Below are positions 1 to 9,802 of a DNA stretch of 64,000 bases, piece by piece (the first letter of the stretch is position 1; each line of letters begins with the position of its first letter). The position numbers were made by a program, and so were the translations under genes. The stretch lies in the NCBI GenBank assembly GCA_038893495.1, contig JAWARJ010000001.1, positions 496,001 through 560,000 on the forward strand, given 5' to 3'. This stretch comes from Thermoproteus sp. Lineage in GTDB: Archaea > Thermoproteota > Thermoprotei > Thermoproteales > Thermoproteaceae. The notes below the pieces were generated by a model. The model was given only the letters and a program-made list of their open reading frames with translations. It was not told the origin of the DNA and did no database searches.

Positions 1-2
1 GG

Positions 3-200
3 CTCAAAGAACTCTATTGGGCGCGGGGGACCTATATGCATGGACAACGTTACGCCCCCGCCGAATATAGGCGGAGGGTACTCGAGGCCGTCAAGGCCAT
101 GGCAGAGGGCAAGGGACTCCAATTCGATATATGTAGAGAGGAATTTTTCGATTTAAACACGCCGGGTACCTACTGCGACGGGAGCCACCTACTTCAATAG
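3..200 (+). CDS. C-terminal end of an unidentified protein (partial)
   Basis: One frame stays open from the window edge to a TAG stop and gives about 65 residues of plausible globular protein ending in TYCDGSHLLQ. The start lies outside the window. The closing CDGSH-type stretch with a late cysteine recalls the ends of some radical SAM or SPL-type iron-sulfur proteins, but too little is present for a family call. Its last 12 bases overlap the end of the convergent short-chain dehydrogenase gene, a compact tail-to-tail arrangement common in this genome. Confidence 0.5.
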   Translation, partial: LKELYWARGTYMHGQRYAPAEYRRRVLEAVKAMAEGKGLQFDICREEFFDLNTPGTYCDGSHLLQ

Positions 201-1085
201 AGACCTCAAAGCCTCCTTGGCCTTCGGCCCCAGCTCGCCCCAGCGCGTTAAGACTTCCCGTAGGGCCTCGGCGAACTCCCCATCGGCCAGCAACGCCACG
301 GCGTCAGAAATCACGAGGGGGTCTAGGTATATCATCTTGGCGGTCATCCCTCCATCTATGGTGATATTCACGCCCGTGATCCAAGAGGCCTCGTCCGACG
401 CAAGGAAGGCGACTAGATTAGCCACATCCATCGGGTCGCCCACTCTGCCCGCCGGATGTTGTTGGTGGTCGAGTTTATTCAATTGAGGCTCGCGTGGAGG
501 TATCTGCCAGGCGCTTGTATCTATCCAGCCCGGCGATACGGAGACCACCCTTATCCTGTATTTGGCCAGGGTGATCGCCAGGGAGTGCGTAAGGGCCACT
601 AACCCGCCTTTTGACGCCGAATACGGCGCTGTGTTTGGTTCCGACTGGAACGCACGCGTCGACGCGATATTTATTATAACTCCCCCTCCGCCTTTAGCCA
701 TGATTTTGGCCGCATATTTAGAGCAGAGATAGGGCCCAGTTAGGTTGGTATTTATGACTCTAGACCAGTCCTCTAACGTCTCCTCAAAGAAGTCTTTGAA
801 ATTTCCTATCCCCGCGTTGTTCACCAAAACGTCGAGCCGCCCCCACTTCTTCTCGACTAAATCGAATAGGCGAGCCACATCTCCCTCTTTCGAGACGTCG
901 GCCTCTACGAAAGACGCATCTATGCCTCTAGCTCTGAGCCACTCCTCCCTATACCTCCCCCCTTCTCTATCCACATCTGCAATTACGACCTTGGCGCCCT
1001 CCAGGCCGAACTTATAGGCTATAGCGGCGCCGATCCCCTTGGCGCCGCCCGTAATTACCGCAGTCTTTCCCTGAAGCCTACCCAT
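189..1085 (-). CDS. Short-chain dehydrogenase/reductase (SDR family)
   Basis: A 298-residue classical SDR, an NAD(P)-dependent oxidoreductase of unknown substrate. The N-terminal Rossmann motif TGGAKGIG lies at residues 12-19 and NNAG at 89-92. The catalytic residues Asn114, Ser142, Tyr155 and Lys159 (YSASK) are all present. Classical SDRs are about 250 residues, so the last 40 or so residues, a helical tail after the normal C-terminal IDGG region, are an extension. The ATG start sits directly before the Rossmann strand. The gene is divergent from the membrane protein that follows, with only 24 bases between the start codons. Substrate cannot be inferred from context. Confidence 0.88.
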   Translation of the reverse strand: MGRLQGKTAVITGGAKGIGAAIAYKFGLEGAKVVIADVDREGGRYREEWLRARGIDASFVEADVSKEGDVARLFDLVEKKWGRLDVLVNNAGIGNFKDFFEETLEDWSRVINTNLTGPYLCSKYAAKIMAKGGGGVIINIASTRAFQSEPNTAPYSASKGGLVALTHSLAITLAKYRIRVVSVSPGWIDTSAWQIPPREPQLNKLDHQQHPAGRVGDPMDVANLVAFLASDEASWITGVNITIDGGMTAKMIYLDPLVISDAVALLADGEFAEALREVLTRWGELGPKAKEALRSLLK

Positions 1086-1109
1086 AAAATATTAAGAGGA
1101 CGTAATTTT

Positions 1110-1784
1110 GTGTTTTGGTTGTTTTACGGGATTAGGGAGTTCCTACGGCTCGTAAGACACACACCTCTATGGCTGTTCTTCGTCACGTTTGCAATACAGA
1201 GCATTCCCTTTAACCCAGTACCCAACTACATACCCATAGCGGCGTATATAGCCTATACTGCTAGAGAGCCCTACCAGCTGACTCTCTCCGTGGTGCTCTC
1301 GGCGTTGGGGGCCGCGGTGGGGAAACTCGTCGTCCTTAAATTCGGCGACTGGCTGAAAGGCGTAATGCCGGCAAGGAGCAGAGAGTCCTTTAGGAGACTC
1401 TTGAGCCTAGTCCCCAAGGACAAATTGGACCTCGCGGTCTTCGCCATAGCCGCCTCGCCTCTCCCCGACGACGAAGTCTATTTGATCTTGAGGGCCGGCG
1501 ACTACGACGCCAAGAGGCTAGTCGCCGTCTTGATTCCGGCTAAGCTCCTCTGGGCCTCGATGCATGTGCTCTACGCCTTAGCGACCTACAGAGCCGTGAG
1601 GTATATAGCCGGCGACGTGGGGCTTTGGGCCTACATGGGCGCCATATCTGGCATCTCTCTGGCCCTCACCATAGCGGCATTGAGACTTGACTGGGGGGCC
1701 GTCCTCGACGCATATAGGGCCGGCGGCGTGAAGCTTGCAGTGAAGGCCGCCCTTAAGAGTCTCTCTCCCTTCAAGAGGCTGTAG
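1110..1784 (+). CDS. VTT/DedA-like membrane protein
   Basis: A 224-residue polytopic membrane protein starting at GTG. The hydrophobic pattern and the paired loops (re-entrant-like FNPVPNYIP near residues 34-42, then ASPLPDDEVY near 114-123) fit the VTT (SNARE-associated, DedA/YqaA-like) family, whose members are thought to act as lipid or anion scramblases/transporters. Membrane segments lie near residues 17-50, 57-78, 106-130, 137-160 and 170-195. It stands alone between a divergent SDR gene and a convergent ATPase gene. The family call is by overall pattern, without a decisive catalytic motif. Confidence 0.6.
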   Translation: MFWLFYGIREFLRLVRHTPLWLFFVTFAIQSIPFNPVPNYIPIAAYIAYTAREPYQLTLSVVLSALGAAVGKLVVLKFGDWLKGVMPARSRESFRRLLSLVPKDKLDLAVFAIAASPLPDDEVYLILRAGDYDAKRLVAVLIPAKLLWASMHVLYALATYRAVRYIAGDVGLWAYMGAISGISLALTIAALRLDWGAVLDAYRAGGVKLAVKAALKSLSPFKRL

Positions 1785-1868
1785 GCCCTCTGGAGGAGGC
1801 CTCCTCATAGAGGCGGGCTCCGCCGCTCGAGGCCTCACGCCGAGGGCCTGTACATATACGGCGCATCT

Positions 1869-3158
1869 CTATAAATTATTGTCGTCCACCTCGAATATGT
1901 CTCCAGCCTGTATTGCATTGTTGCCTTCCGCCCTCCTCGCCGCTATTAGGTAGGTCCCCTCCCTATTTCCGAGCTTCCTCTTGAGCTCCCGCAACTCTTC
2001 TTCCACCTCCCTCTCGTCTAGATCGGCCCACTTAACCTCTATTGCGAGCAACTTGCCGTCTCCTACACATACTATGTCCACCTCTACGTCCTTCTCCCAA
2101 TATCTGCCGCATCGGCCCAAATGAGGCACGACGCCGCGTTCGAAAAGGCGCGGCAGAGACCGCCTCACTACTTCCTCGTAGGCCGAAGCCATGTATTTGT
2201 CCAAGTCGGGACTCGGCGTCTCTCCGAGCTCGAAGGCCTCCCTTCTGTTGTATATATATCTAATCCAGAACTTGATGTATAGGTCCGCCACTACATAGAT
2301 AGGCCTGGCTTTACCCATAACGGGGACTTCACGCCTAACTATGTCCAGTTTCTCTAATACATGTAGATATTTGCCTAGAGTAGACGTGGGGATTTTCGCT
2401 CTATCTGCAATTTCCGAATACGTAGTGGCGCCCTCCTCGATGGCCCTCACGATATTTAGGTATACATGCGGCTCTCTGACTTCATACCTCAGTAGGTTCT
2501 CTGCCTCCTCGTATAGGGGCCCCCATCTGGAGAAAAGCCTCTTTATGTTCTCCTCTAGGGGTTTCTCCCTATCAAATAGAGATAGGTAGTACGGCACCCC
2601 GTTGGTTATGGCATAGGCCGCCGCCAAGTCTTCGGCCTTGTAGGGGAGGAAGAACTTGGCGTGGTGGGGTCCGAGCGGCCCTAGTTTGATCTGTGCGGTC
2701 CTCCTCCCGTAGAGGCCGCCGCCGTAGGAGATGGACTCCTCTACTAGGGAGACTGTGGATGAGAGGAGTATTAAGAACACGCCGCTTCGAGAAAGCCGTT
2801 CGTCCCAGGCCCTCTGTAGCTCGGAGAGCACAGACTCGTCCTCTTCGACCCAATAGGTGAATTCGTCTATTGCCACTACAATCCGCCCGGCTTCAGCCAG
2901 CGCCTCGTAGATGGAGTCCCAAGTCGGCCTCACATAGCGGCCCACCGCCCTGCCCACCGCCTCGGCAAAGCGCTCGAGCTCTATTCTGATGGGTTGCCTC
3001 ACTGCGTATATGTACACGCCCCTCTTGTCCTTCATGAACTTCTTGACGAGCCACGTCTTTCCGATTCGCCGCCTGCCATATATCACCACTAAATGGGGCT
3101 TGTCTTCCCGCCAGAGCGCCTCTAGGAAGGCCAGCTCCCCCTCTCTATCTACAAACAC
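1869..3158 (-). CDS. Archaeal AAA ATPase with C-terminal DUF234 domain
   Basis: A 429-residue protein of the archaeal ATPase/DUF234 type common in Crenarchaeota. The P-loop GRRRIGKT lies at residues 28-35 and a hydrophobic strand ending in DEF gives Walker B near 115-119. A winged-helix section follows near 240-300. The C-terminal part contains VDIVCVGDG and, further on, LLAIEVKW, the spacing of a PD-(D/E)xK nuclease-like core. Function is unknown; such proteins are often linked to mobile or defence DNA. The GTG start has an AT-rich TATA-like box (TTTAAATAC) about 20 bases upstream. It is a single-gene unit. Confidence 0.82.
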   Translation of the reverse strand: MFVDREGELAFLEALWREDKPHLVVIYGRRRIGKTWLVKKFMKDKRGVYIYAVRQPIRIELERFAEAVGRAVGRYVRPTWDSIYEALAEAGRIVVAIDEFTYWVEEDESVLSELQRAWDERLSRSGVFLILLSSTVSLVEESISYGGGLYGRRTAQIKLGPLGPHHAKFFLPYKAEDLAAAYAITNGVPYYLSLFDREKPLEENIKRLFSRWGPLYEEAENLLRYEVREPHVYLNIVRAIEEGATTYSEIADRAKIPTSTLGKYLHVLEKLDIVRREVPVMGKARPIYVVADLYIKFWIRYIYNRREAFELGETPSPDLDKYMASAYEEVVRRSLPRLFERGVVPHLGRCGRYWEKDVEVDIVCVGDGKLLAIEVKWADLDEREVEEELRELKRKLGNREGTYLIAARRAEGNNAIQAGDIFEVDDNNL

Positions 3159-3243
3159 AGGAAAATTTTCTTCAGTATTTAAATCTTCAAGATCTAAATC
3201 TTGTATCGAGATCGCGAGGGGAACTTGGGCCGTCGGAGACGCG

Positions 3244-6066
3244 TTAGGACAGATAGACGCCCGGCCTTAGGGGCAACGCGGCGCGTTTCTTGCCGCCTAG
3301 GTCGGGGGCCGTCTTGTCGTCCGACCTATAGACTTCCACCTCAAGGCCTAGCTCCTTGGAGAGGTACGTCTTGAGCTCCATCAACGTTGAGTATTCGTCA
3401 AAGCTTTCCACCTCGGCCACTAGGGCCTTGAGGTCTTCGTCGAGCTGTTTAATTGAGTCGAACAGCCTCTTGGCTATTTCCCCCGGCGCGCCGGCCGAGA
3501 TGAGCTCTCTGACGTCGCGCGCCTTCAAGGCGGCTTTCGCCAAGGCGAAGTTGTTATTGACGTAGATGACGGCCCGCTTGGCGTCTCTAACTAGTTCTTT
3601 CAGCTTCGCCACGTCTTCCATCAAGCGGTCCGCATAGCGCACGGCCAACAACGCCTCTCTGTCGACCTTCAAGGCGGGCCAAGGCGCCTTTGCCGCAAAG
3701 GGCCTCCCGCCGAGCTTCTCCCACAACTCCTCGGCGAGGTGAGGCACGAAGGGCTCCATGGCGACCGCCCAGCCCCTCAACACCTCCACCACGGCCCGGC
3801 TGGGGGTCTCGACCATAGCCAGATAGCGCTCGAAGACCTTCCGCATGTCGTATAGGACATAGACGGCCGCCTGCCTCACCGCGACCTCCTCCAAGGCCTT
3901 GGCGGCCCTCTCGAACAGCAGAGCTGCCTCAGACCGCAACCACCTCTCGGGGAGGCCCTCTCCGTCCCTCGCGGCCCTCTCGGCCGTCCCCATTATCAAC
4001 GTATAGATGTCCTCTAGATGTTTTGCCACGGACTTCGCCGTGGCCGCCCTGAAGTCTAGGTCTTGTTCCACCTCGGCCGATATGGCCAGCGTGGCTCTGA
4101 GCGGATCGGCTCCGAACTGATCCACGGCTTTGCCTAAAGCCAAGACGTTCCTCTTAGACTTCGACATCTTTTCGCCCTCCACCAACACCCATCCGTTGGC
4201 CACAATCTGTCTGGGCCAGAGCTCCTTGGGGAATATGGCGGCGTGGTTAAACACGAAGAAGGTGAGGTGGTTCGGTATTAGGTCTTTGCCCGAATTCCTC
4301 GAGTCGAGGGGATACCAATAGGCGAACTCCTCCCTGACGGCTTTCAGCGCCTCGGGGCTAGCCCCTATATTCTTCGCGACCTCCACGGGGTCGCCCCTCC
4401 CCAAAAAGACGTAGTCCCAAAAGGCTTCGGTCAGTTGCTCCGGCCTCAAGCCGAACTCCCTAATCCTTTTTATTACGGTGTAGTAGGCCATATATATCGT
4501 GGAGTCGCTCAAGCTCTCTATTATCCACGTGGGGTCCCAGGGCAACGGCGTGCCTAAGCCTCTAGTCCTCGCGCAAGCCCTCTTATCGAGCCAATCTATC
4601 GTGGCTTCGAACTGCGCGCGGGCCTCCGGCGGTATTATCCTCATAGAGGACAGAAGCTCTCTGGCCGCCCTCTTCCAGTTGGGGTCGCCGTAGTTCAGGA
4701 ACCACTGGTCCTCCAGCACCTTCACCACTATCTCGGTCCCACACCTACAGTAGACCGGCTTGTTCATAATCTCGTACATCTTCCCCCCTATGCCCGCCGC
4801 CTCCATCCAGGCCTTAATCCTGTCTCTGGCCTCCTTCACGGGGGCCCCAGCCACAAACGCGGCGAAGAAGCCCCTCACGAGGGAGCGCGCCGGCTCCTGC
4901 AGGTGGAGGCCTACCCTATCGACTACGTCCCGTCTCATATAGCCCTTGTTGAACTCCGCCATGTAGACCTCCCTAGTGGCCTCTTCGAGCCTTACGTCCT
5001 TCTGGTTCGTTATGCCCATCCTCTCCACCACATCCTTGGCCGGATATTCGCCGTAGCCCTCCACGACTATAAGCGGCACCATGCGGACTTCGCCCAGCTC
5101 CTTAAGGGCCACGTAGTCGTAAGGCGCGTGGGCGGGCACCGACATGACCACGCCCGTCCCCGTCTTGACGTCCACAAAGGCGGCGGGATATATCGGCACG
5201 AGCTCCCCCGTCACGGGGTTGCGCACCCTACGGCCTACGAAGGCGGACCCCCTGGCCCTCTCCAACACCTTCACCTTCATCTGGAAGGAAAGCCTAAAGG
5301 CCGCGTCGAGGCCTAGGACCATCTTCCGTCCGTCCACCTCGGCTATTGCGTAGTCCTCGTCGGGATTTATCCAGAGGTTCGTGACGCCCAAGACAGTCTC
5401 GGGCCTCAGGGTGGCCGTGGGGTATATGAGGCCGTCCTCCCCCTCGAAATATATCAAAGTCCATTCGCCTATGTCGGGCTCCTTGTCGTCTTTAGTGTCG
5501 TGGGCCCCCACGGGCATTTGGTGCTTGGGGCACCAGCCCACGGGGTGTTTGCCCCTGACCACAAGCCCTCTGTCCGAAAGCTTCTTGAATTGCCACCTGA
5601 TGAACTGTTGGTATTCGGGGTCTATCGTCGTGAATTCCCTCGTCCAGTCGATAGACAGCCCCATCTTCTTCATGTACTGCTTGGAGAGCTCCCTGAAGTA
5701 GTTGGCGAGAAATAGGGGGTCTCCCATCTTCCTCAACGCCTCTTCGGGGACGTCGTATATGACCTTGAAGTCCTCCATGGCGTGTACGTCGCCGGCCGCT
5801 ATGGCCTCGGCGACAGTCAATATGGGCGTCCCCGTATAGTGGAAGCCCATGGGGAAGAGGACGTTGTAGCCCTTGTGGCGGTAGTAGCGGGCCAATATGT
5901 CGGCGATTAGGTAGGTCCTCCCGTGGCCTATATGGACGGCCCCGTTGGGGTAGGGATACGCCGCCGTGATGAAGAACTTAGGCCTCCCCGGCTCCGGCGA
6001 AGGCTCGAAGACATGGCCTTCAGCCCAGCGCCTCTGCCACTTCTCCTCAATAGCGCGAAAGTCCAT
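3244..6066 (-). CDS. leuS: Leucyl-tRNA synthetase, archaeal type
   Basis: A 940-residue class Ia aminoacyl-tRNA synthetase that charges tRNA-Leu in the cytosol. The HIGH signature (VHIGHGR) lies at residues 45-48 and KMSKS near 634-638. Between them is the large CP1 editing domain with its zinc-type cysteines, for example PVYCRCG. The N-terminus, the length and the C-terminal domain fit the archaeal/eukaryal LeuRS form rather than the shorter bacterial one. The ATG start is preceded by a TATA-like ATTAAATTT centred about 24 bases upstream, so the transcript is probably leaderless. Confidence 0.97.
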   Translation of the reverse strand: MDFRAIEEKWQRRWAEGHVFEPSPEPGRPKFFITAAYPYPNGAVHIGHGRTYLIADILARYYRHKGYNVLFPMGFHYTGTPILTVAEAIAAGDVHAMEDFKVIYDVPEEALRKMGDPLFLANYFRELSKQYMKKMGLSIDWTREFTTIDPEYQQFIRWQFKKLSDRGLVVRGKHPVGWCPKHQMPVGAHDTKDDKEPDIGEWTLIYFEGEDGLIYPTATLRPETVLGVTNLWINPDEDYAIAEVDGRKMVLGLDAAFRLSFQMKVKVLERARGSAFVGRRVRNPVTGELVPIYPAAFVDVKTGTGVVMSVPAHAPYDYVALKELGEVRMVPLIVVEGYGEYPAKDVVERMGITNQKDVRLEEATREVYMAEFNKGYMRRDVVDRVGLHLQEPARSLVRGFFAAFVAGAPVKEARDRIKAWMEAAGIGGKMYEIMNKPVYCRCGTEIVVKVLEDQWFLNYGDPNWKRAARELLSSMRIIPPEARAQFEATIDWLDKRACARTRGLGTPLPWDPTWIIESLSDSTIYMAYYTVIKRIREFGLRPEQLTEAFWDYVFLGRGDPVEVAKNIGASPEALKAVREEFAYWYPLDSRNSGKDLIPNHLTFFVFNHAAIFPKELWPRQIVANGWVLVEGEKMSKSKRNVLALGKAVDQFGADPLRATLAISAEVEQDLDFRAATAKSVAKHLEDIYTLIMGTAERAARDGEGLPERWLRSEAALLFERAAKALEEVAVRQAAVYVLYDMRKVFERYLAMVETPSRAVVEVLRGWAVAMEPFVPHLAEELWEKLGGRPFAAKAPWPALKVDREALLAVRYADRLMEDVAKLKELVRDAKRAVIYVNNNFALAKAALKARDVRELISAGAPGEIAKRLFDSIKQLDEDLKALVAEVESFDEYSTLMELKTYLSKELGLEVEVYRSDDKTAPDLGGKKRAALPLRPGVYLS

Positions 6067-6113
6067 GAGGCCTCAACGCCCGGAAATTTAATAATATTCC
6101 GCCGCCGGGTCGC

Positions 6114-6947
6114 TCAACGGCGCCGCATATAGGGATATTCGGGGCACTTCTTCACAATTCTCTTACTCGCCGCCAAGCCTACCTCCAACAGCACGGCGAA
6201 GGGCAGGAAGGTCAAGAAGACAGAGACAAGGGTCGCGTCTGGCGTGAATATTGCTATTACTATTAACGAGACGGCGTATATAACCGGCCTATAGCTTGCA
6301 AGCTCCCAGGGGTTGAGCATACACAATTCGGACAGGACGGCCACTACAATTGGCGCTTCGAAAAACACGCCGGACCAAAGCGCGATTTGTATTATGGTGT
6401 CTATAACCGAGCCTATATTGAAGACTGGAGTGACTCCCGGCAGGACGCTCGATATGTCTATGAGAAATCTGAGGAAGTAGCGCGAGATTAGGCCGAGCCC
6501 GTATAGATTCCCCAAATAGAACAACAAGACGCCGTAGATTAAGTACTTCCTCACGGCCCTGATTTCGTGGGGGTACAACGCCGGCCTTATGTAGGCCCAT
6601 ATTTCGTACACCAAATAGGGGACCACTATCAACACCGTGAAGTAGAGCGAGACGTAGAGCAGAGAATTGAATGGAGTGAAGACATCGCCAGATATCAACA
6701 TGACATTTGTATAGGCCATATGCAGCGACGGCTCGATTATATAGCGGTAAAATATATCGTAGGAAAACGTGGTGAAGTTGCCCGTGACGAAAAAGCCGGT
6801 GAGGATCTGGAGGGGGTCCGAGAAGTGTTGAGGTGTCGGCATTAAGGTGAAGAGGAAGACTATGACCGAGACCACAAGGACTCTTCTAAGTCTCGCCGCA
6901 AGTTCGGCGAGGTGCTCCCATATCGACATCTCGCGATCTGCAGACAC
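6114..6947 (-). CDS. tatC: Sec-independent protein translocase TatC
   Basis: A 277-residue integral membrane protein, the receptor subunit of the twin-arginine translocase that exports folded proteins. The N-terminal cytoplasmic signature HLAELAARLRR precedes the first membrane segment and a FEAP motif lies in the fourth; about six hydrophobic segments follow the TatC pattern. The GTG start is used because a TATA-like TTTATAGTT lies about 29 bases upstream; an internal ATG at base 6929 would remove six residues. No tatA gene is recognisable next to it; the neighbouring small membrane protein lacks the TatA amphipathic helix pattern. Confidence 0.93.
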   Translation of the reverse strand: MSADREMSIWEHLAELAARLRRVLVVSVIVFLFTLMPTPQHFSDPLQILTGFFVTGNFTTFSYDIFYRYIIEPSLHMAYTNVMLISGDVFTPFNSLLYVSLYFTVLIVVPYLVYEIWAYIRPALYPHEIRAVRKYLIYGVLLFYLGNLYGLGLISRYFLRFLIDISSVLPGVTPVFNIGSVIDTIIQIALWSGVFFEAPIVVAVLSELCMLNPWELASYRPVIYAVSLIVIAIFTPDATLVSVFLTFLPFAVLLEVGLAASKRIVKKCPEYPYMRRR

Positions 6948-6968
6948 GTAGGGAGCCCCAAACTCTAA

Positions 6969-7166
6969 CTATAAACTTTTGGTCTTCCTGACGGCGTCCT
7001 CTATAGATATATAGAACAACAACGGCATTATTAACGCCAAGAAGGCCATGGCTCTCATCTGGTCCAGGGGGCCGGCCTTGATTTTGAAGTAGAGATACAG
7101 TAGCCATAAGACGAACAAGACGGCCATCGCCTGTATCTTCCTAAAGAACCAAGCGACTCTGCCCAT
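6969..7166 (-). CDS. Small membrane protein upstream of tatC
   Basis: A 65-residue protein with two hydrophobic segments (about residues 11-27 and 38-54) separated by a basic loop and ending in a charged tail. The ATG at 7166 is chosen over the GTG at 7175 because the sequence AGGAGGTG, a perfect Shine-Dalgarno match, ends six bases before it. A TATA-like TTTATATA also lies about 20-25 bases upstream, so leadered and leaderless initiation cannot be separated by eye. It ends 21 bases before tatC on the same strand. No family is recognised. Confidence 0.6.
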   Translation of the reverse strand: MGRVAWFFRKIQAMAVLFVLWLLYLYFKIKAGPLDQMRAMAFLALIMPLLFYISIEDAVRKTKSL

Positions 7167-7214
7167 CTCACTCACCTCCTGCGGATATATAAAGGTGCCT
7201 CCCGCAGATGCGCG

Positions 7215-7787
7215 TTATTTCCGTAATGCCGCCAGTATTGAGGCGTGTATGTCCATGAGGGTTTTGTTCATCTCCATGAGTATTTTTTGGTTTTCCACCA
7301 TCACCTTTTGTAGTTCCATAATCAACTTGTTCATCTCGTCGAGCCTAGCCTGAAGAGCATCAATCCTCTTGTTGGTTTCATCGATACGCTTATTGGTCTC
7401 GTCGAGCCTCTTGTTGGTCTCTGCGATTTGGGCCGACAGCTGCTCTGCCACCGCATCAATCCTCTTGTTAGTCTCGTCGATACGCCTATTCAACTGTTCG
7501 GCAAGGGCGTCAATACGTTTATTGGTTTCGTCGATGCGTTGGCTTAACTGCTGAAATACGTCGTCTATACGCCTGTTAGTCTCGTCTATGCGCCTATGTA
7601 GCTCTGCCATCTGCCCCACGACGGCGTCGATGCGTTTGTTGGTTTCGTCTATTCGCCGGTTCTGCTCCCTCAAGATCGCCAGCGTGAGGAGGAATAAGTC
7701 TTCGGTTTTCAACTTCTCGCCCTTCTCCACCTTCTTTAGCACTATCTCCAAGGACTTATCAAGGACAGGCCCCAATACAGACTCCAC
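7215..7787 (-). CDS. Repeat-built coiled-coil protein
   Basis: A 190-residue protein. The first 45 residues form a helical head with KGEKLKTEDLFLLTLAILREQ-type sequence. The middle (about residues 46-150) is a chain of near-identical units of roughly 18 residues on the theme RIDETNKRIDAVAEQL, occurring about five times with partial units. The isoleucine/leucine spacing and the charged flanks predict a long parallel coiled coil, probably oligomeric. The tail has a different, methionine-rich helix. The GTG start has TTAAATATC about 25 bases upstream. Function is unknown; similar repeat proteins in Thermoproteales are uncharacterised. The repeat could expand or shrink by slippage. Confidence 0.8.
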   Translation of the reverse strand: MESVLGPVLDKSLEIVLKKVEKGEKLKTEDLFLLTLAILREQNRRIDETNKRIDAVVGQMAELHRRIDETNRRIDDVFQQLSQRIDETNKRIDALAEQLNRRIDETNKRIDAVAEQLSAQIAETNKRLDETNKRIDETNKRIDALQARLDEMNKLIMELQKVMVENQKILMEMNKTLMDIHASILAALRK

Positions 7788-7857
7788 AAAAGATAGGGCA
7801 AAGCCGATATTTAAGCCTGCTATATAAGTGACTGAGCTGAGGTTCGCGCTTGCGGCG

Positions 7858-8627
7858 TCACTCTGCCGTCATGAATTTCTTGGCGACTACTAGGCCTATG
7901 GCCATCGCGGCGGCCGCGAAGAGGGCCAGATAGCCCAGGAGCGCGGGCGAGTAGGGGTCGTTGAGCACGACGCCTCTGCCTATTTCGGTCGCGTAGGTTA
8001 TGGGGTTCACGTCGGCTATGGCGCGCATCCAAGCGGGGTAGAACGTACGGGGGAACAGTGCGGTCGAGGTGAACATAAGGGGCAGATTCAATATGTTGGC
8101 CACAAGCTGGGGCAGTTGCCAATCCGAGGACTTCATGGCGACGGCGAGATATATGCTGGAGAAACCCACCCCCAACAGGACTAATGCCGCCACCCACTCG
8201 AGGTAGCCCAGAGGATCTAGGGGGAGGGACACCCCGAAGGCGACAGCCGCGAGCAACATGACGGGTATCTGTATGAGGCCCCTCGTCACGGCGCCGAGGA
8301 CCTTCGAGAAGAATACGGCCTCGCGGGGGGCCGGCGTCACCAGTATCTTCTTGAGGAAGCCAAAGCGGCGGTCCCACACTATCGACATGGAGCTGAAAGT
8401 CCCTGTGAACAACATGGAGGTCGCCAGCTGGCCCGGCAGTATAAAGCCGATGTAGTTGGAGGTGCCGAAGAGGCTTATGAGGTACTGTCTCGGCATGCCG
8501 TTGAGCGAAGAGCCGAAGAATATAATCCAGATTATGGGCTGTATGAAGGTCATTATTAGGGGGAATGCCCTCCTGTATATCTTGACTACCTCCCTCTTGT
8601 AGAGCCCCCAGAAGGCCTCCAAGCCGC

Positions 8628-8631
<4 letters not shown>
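7858..8631 (-). CDS. ABC-2 type exporter permease
   Basis: A 257-residue membrane protein with about six hydrophobic segments in the layout of ABC-2 permeases (drug, heme or polysaccharide exporters). The signature region near residues 185-210 (LFPRTFYPAWMRAIADVNPIT) matches the conserved C-terminal ABC-2 loop. Its start codon overlaps the stop of the ATP-binding gene by four bases (ATGA), so the two are translated together and form one exporter. The substrate is unknown; the family includes daunorubicin-type drug exporters. Confidence 0.9.
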
Positions 8632-9602
<971 letters not shown>

Positions 9603-9621
9603 GCGATATATCGAATATCGA

Positions 9622-9638
9622 AATATATAAGCTTTTCG
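9622..9638 (-). promoter_or_regulatory. BRE/TATA promoter of the ABC exporter operon
   Basis: Read on the minus strand, CGAAAAGC (BRE) is followed by TTATATAT (box A), centred 24 bases before the ATG. Copies of TCGATAT/ATATCGA flank the box on both sides (9610-9619, 9636-9643) and recur near 10820 and 10853 at two other promoters, so an operator role is possible but unproven. Confidence 0.65.
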
Positions 9639-9641
9639 ATA

Positions 9642-9740
9642 TCAGTTTATTATGGACTCCAAAAAGTCTATTCTCTTTGCGCTCTTCCTTAAACGCTCCG
9701 CCGTTTGGGGCGATATGCCCCATTCATTTCTCCTCGACAT
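9642..9740 (-). CDS. Possible 32-residue protein
   Basis: An ATG-to-TGA reading frame of 32 codons encoding a basic, helix-prone peptide (MSRRNEWGISPQTAERLRKS and 12 more residues). A TATA-like TTATATCC is centred about 24 bases before the ATG, the same spacing as in confirmed neighbours. It could be a small functional protein, or the end of a gene whose front was lost. It resembles the tip of a DNA-binding or toxin-antitoxin protein only in composition. Confidence 0.35.
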   Translation of the reverse strand: MSRRNEWGISPQTAERLRKSAKRIDFLESIIN

Positions 9741-9802
9741 GCCCGCTACGTCGACGTGAGGATATAAGGCTTTCGGTATAATAGGTGCAACTCTATATAT
9801 GT

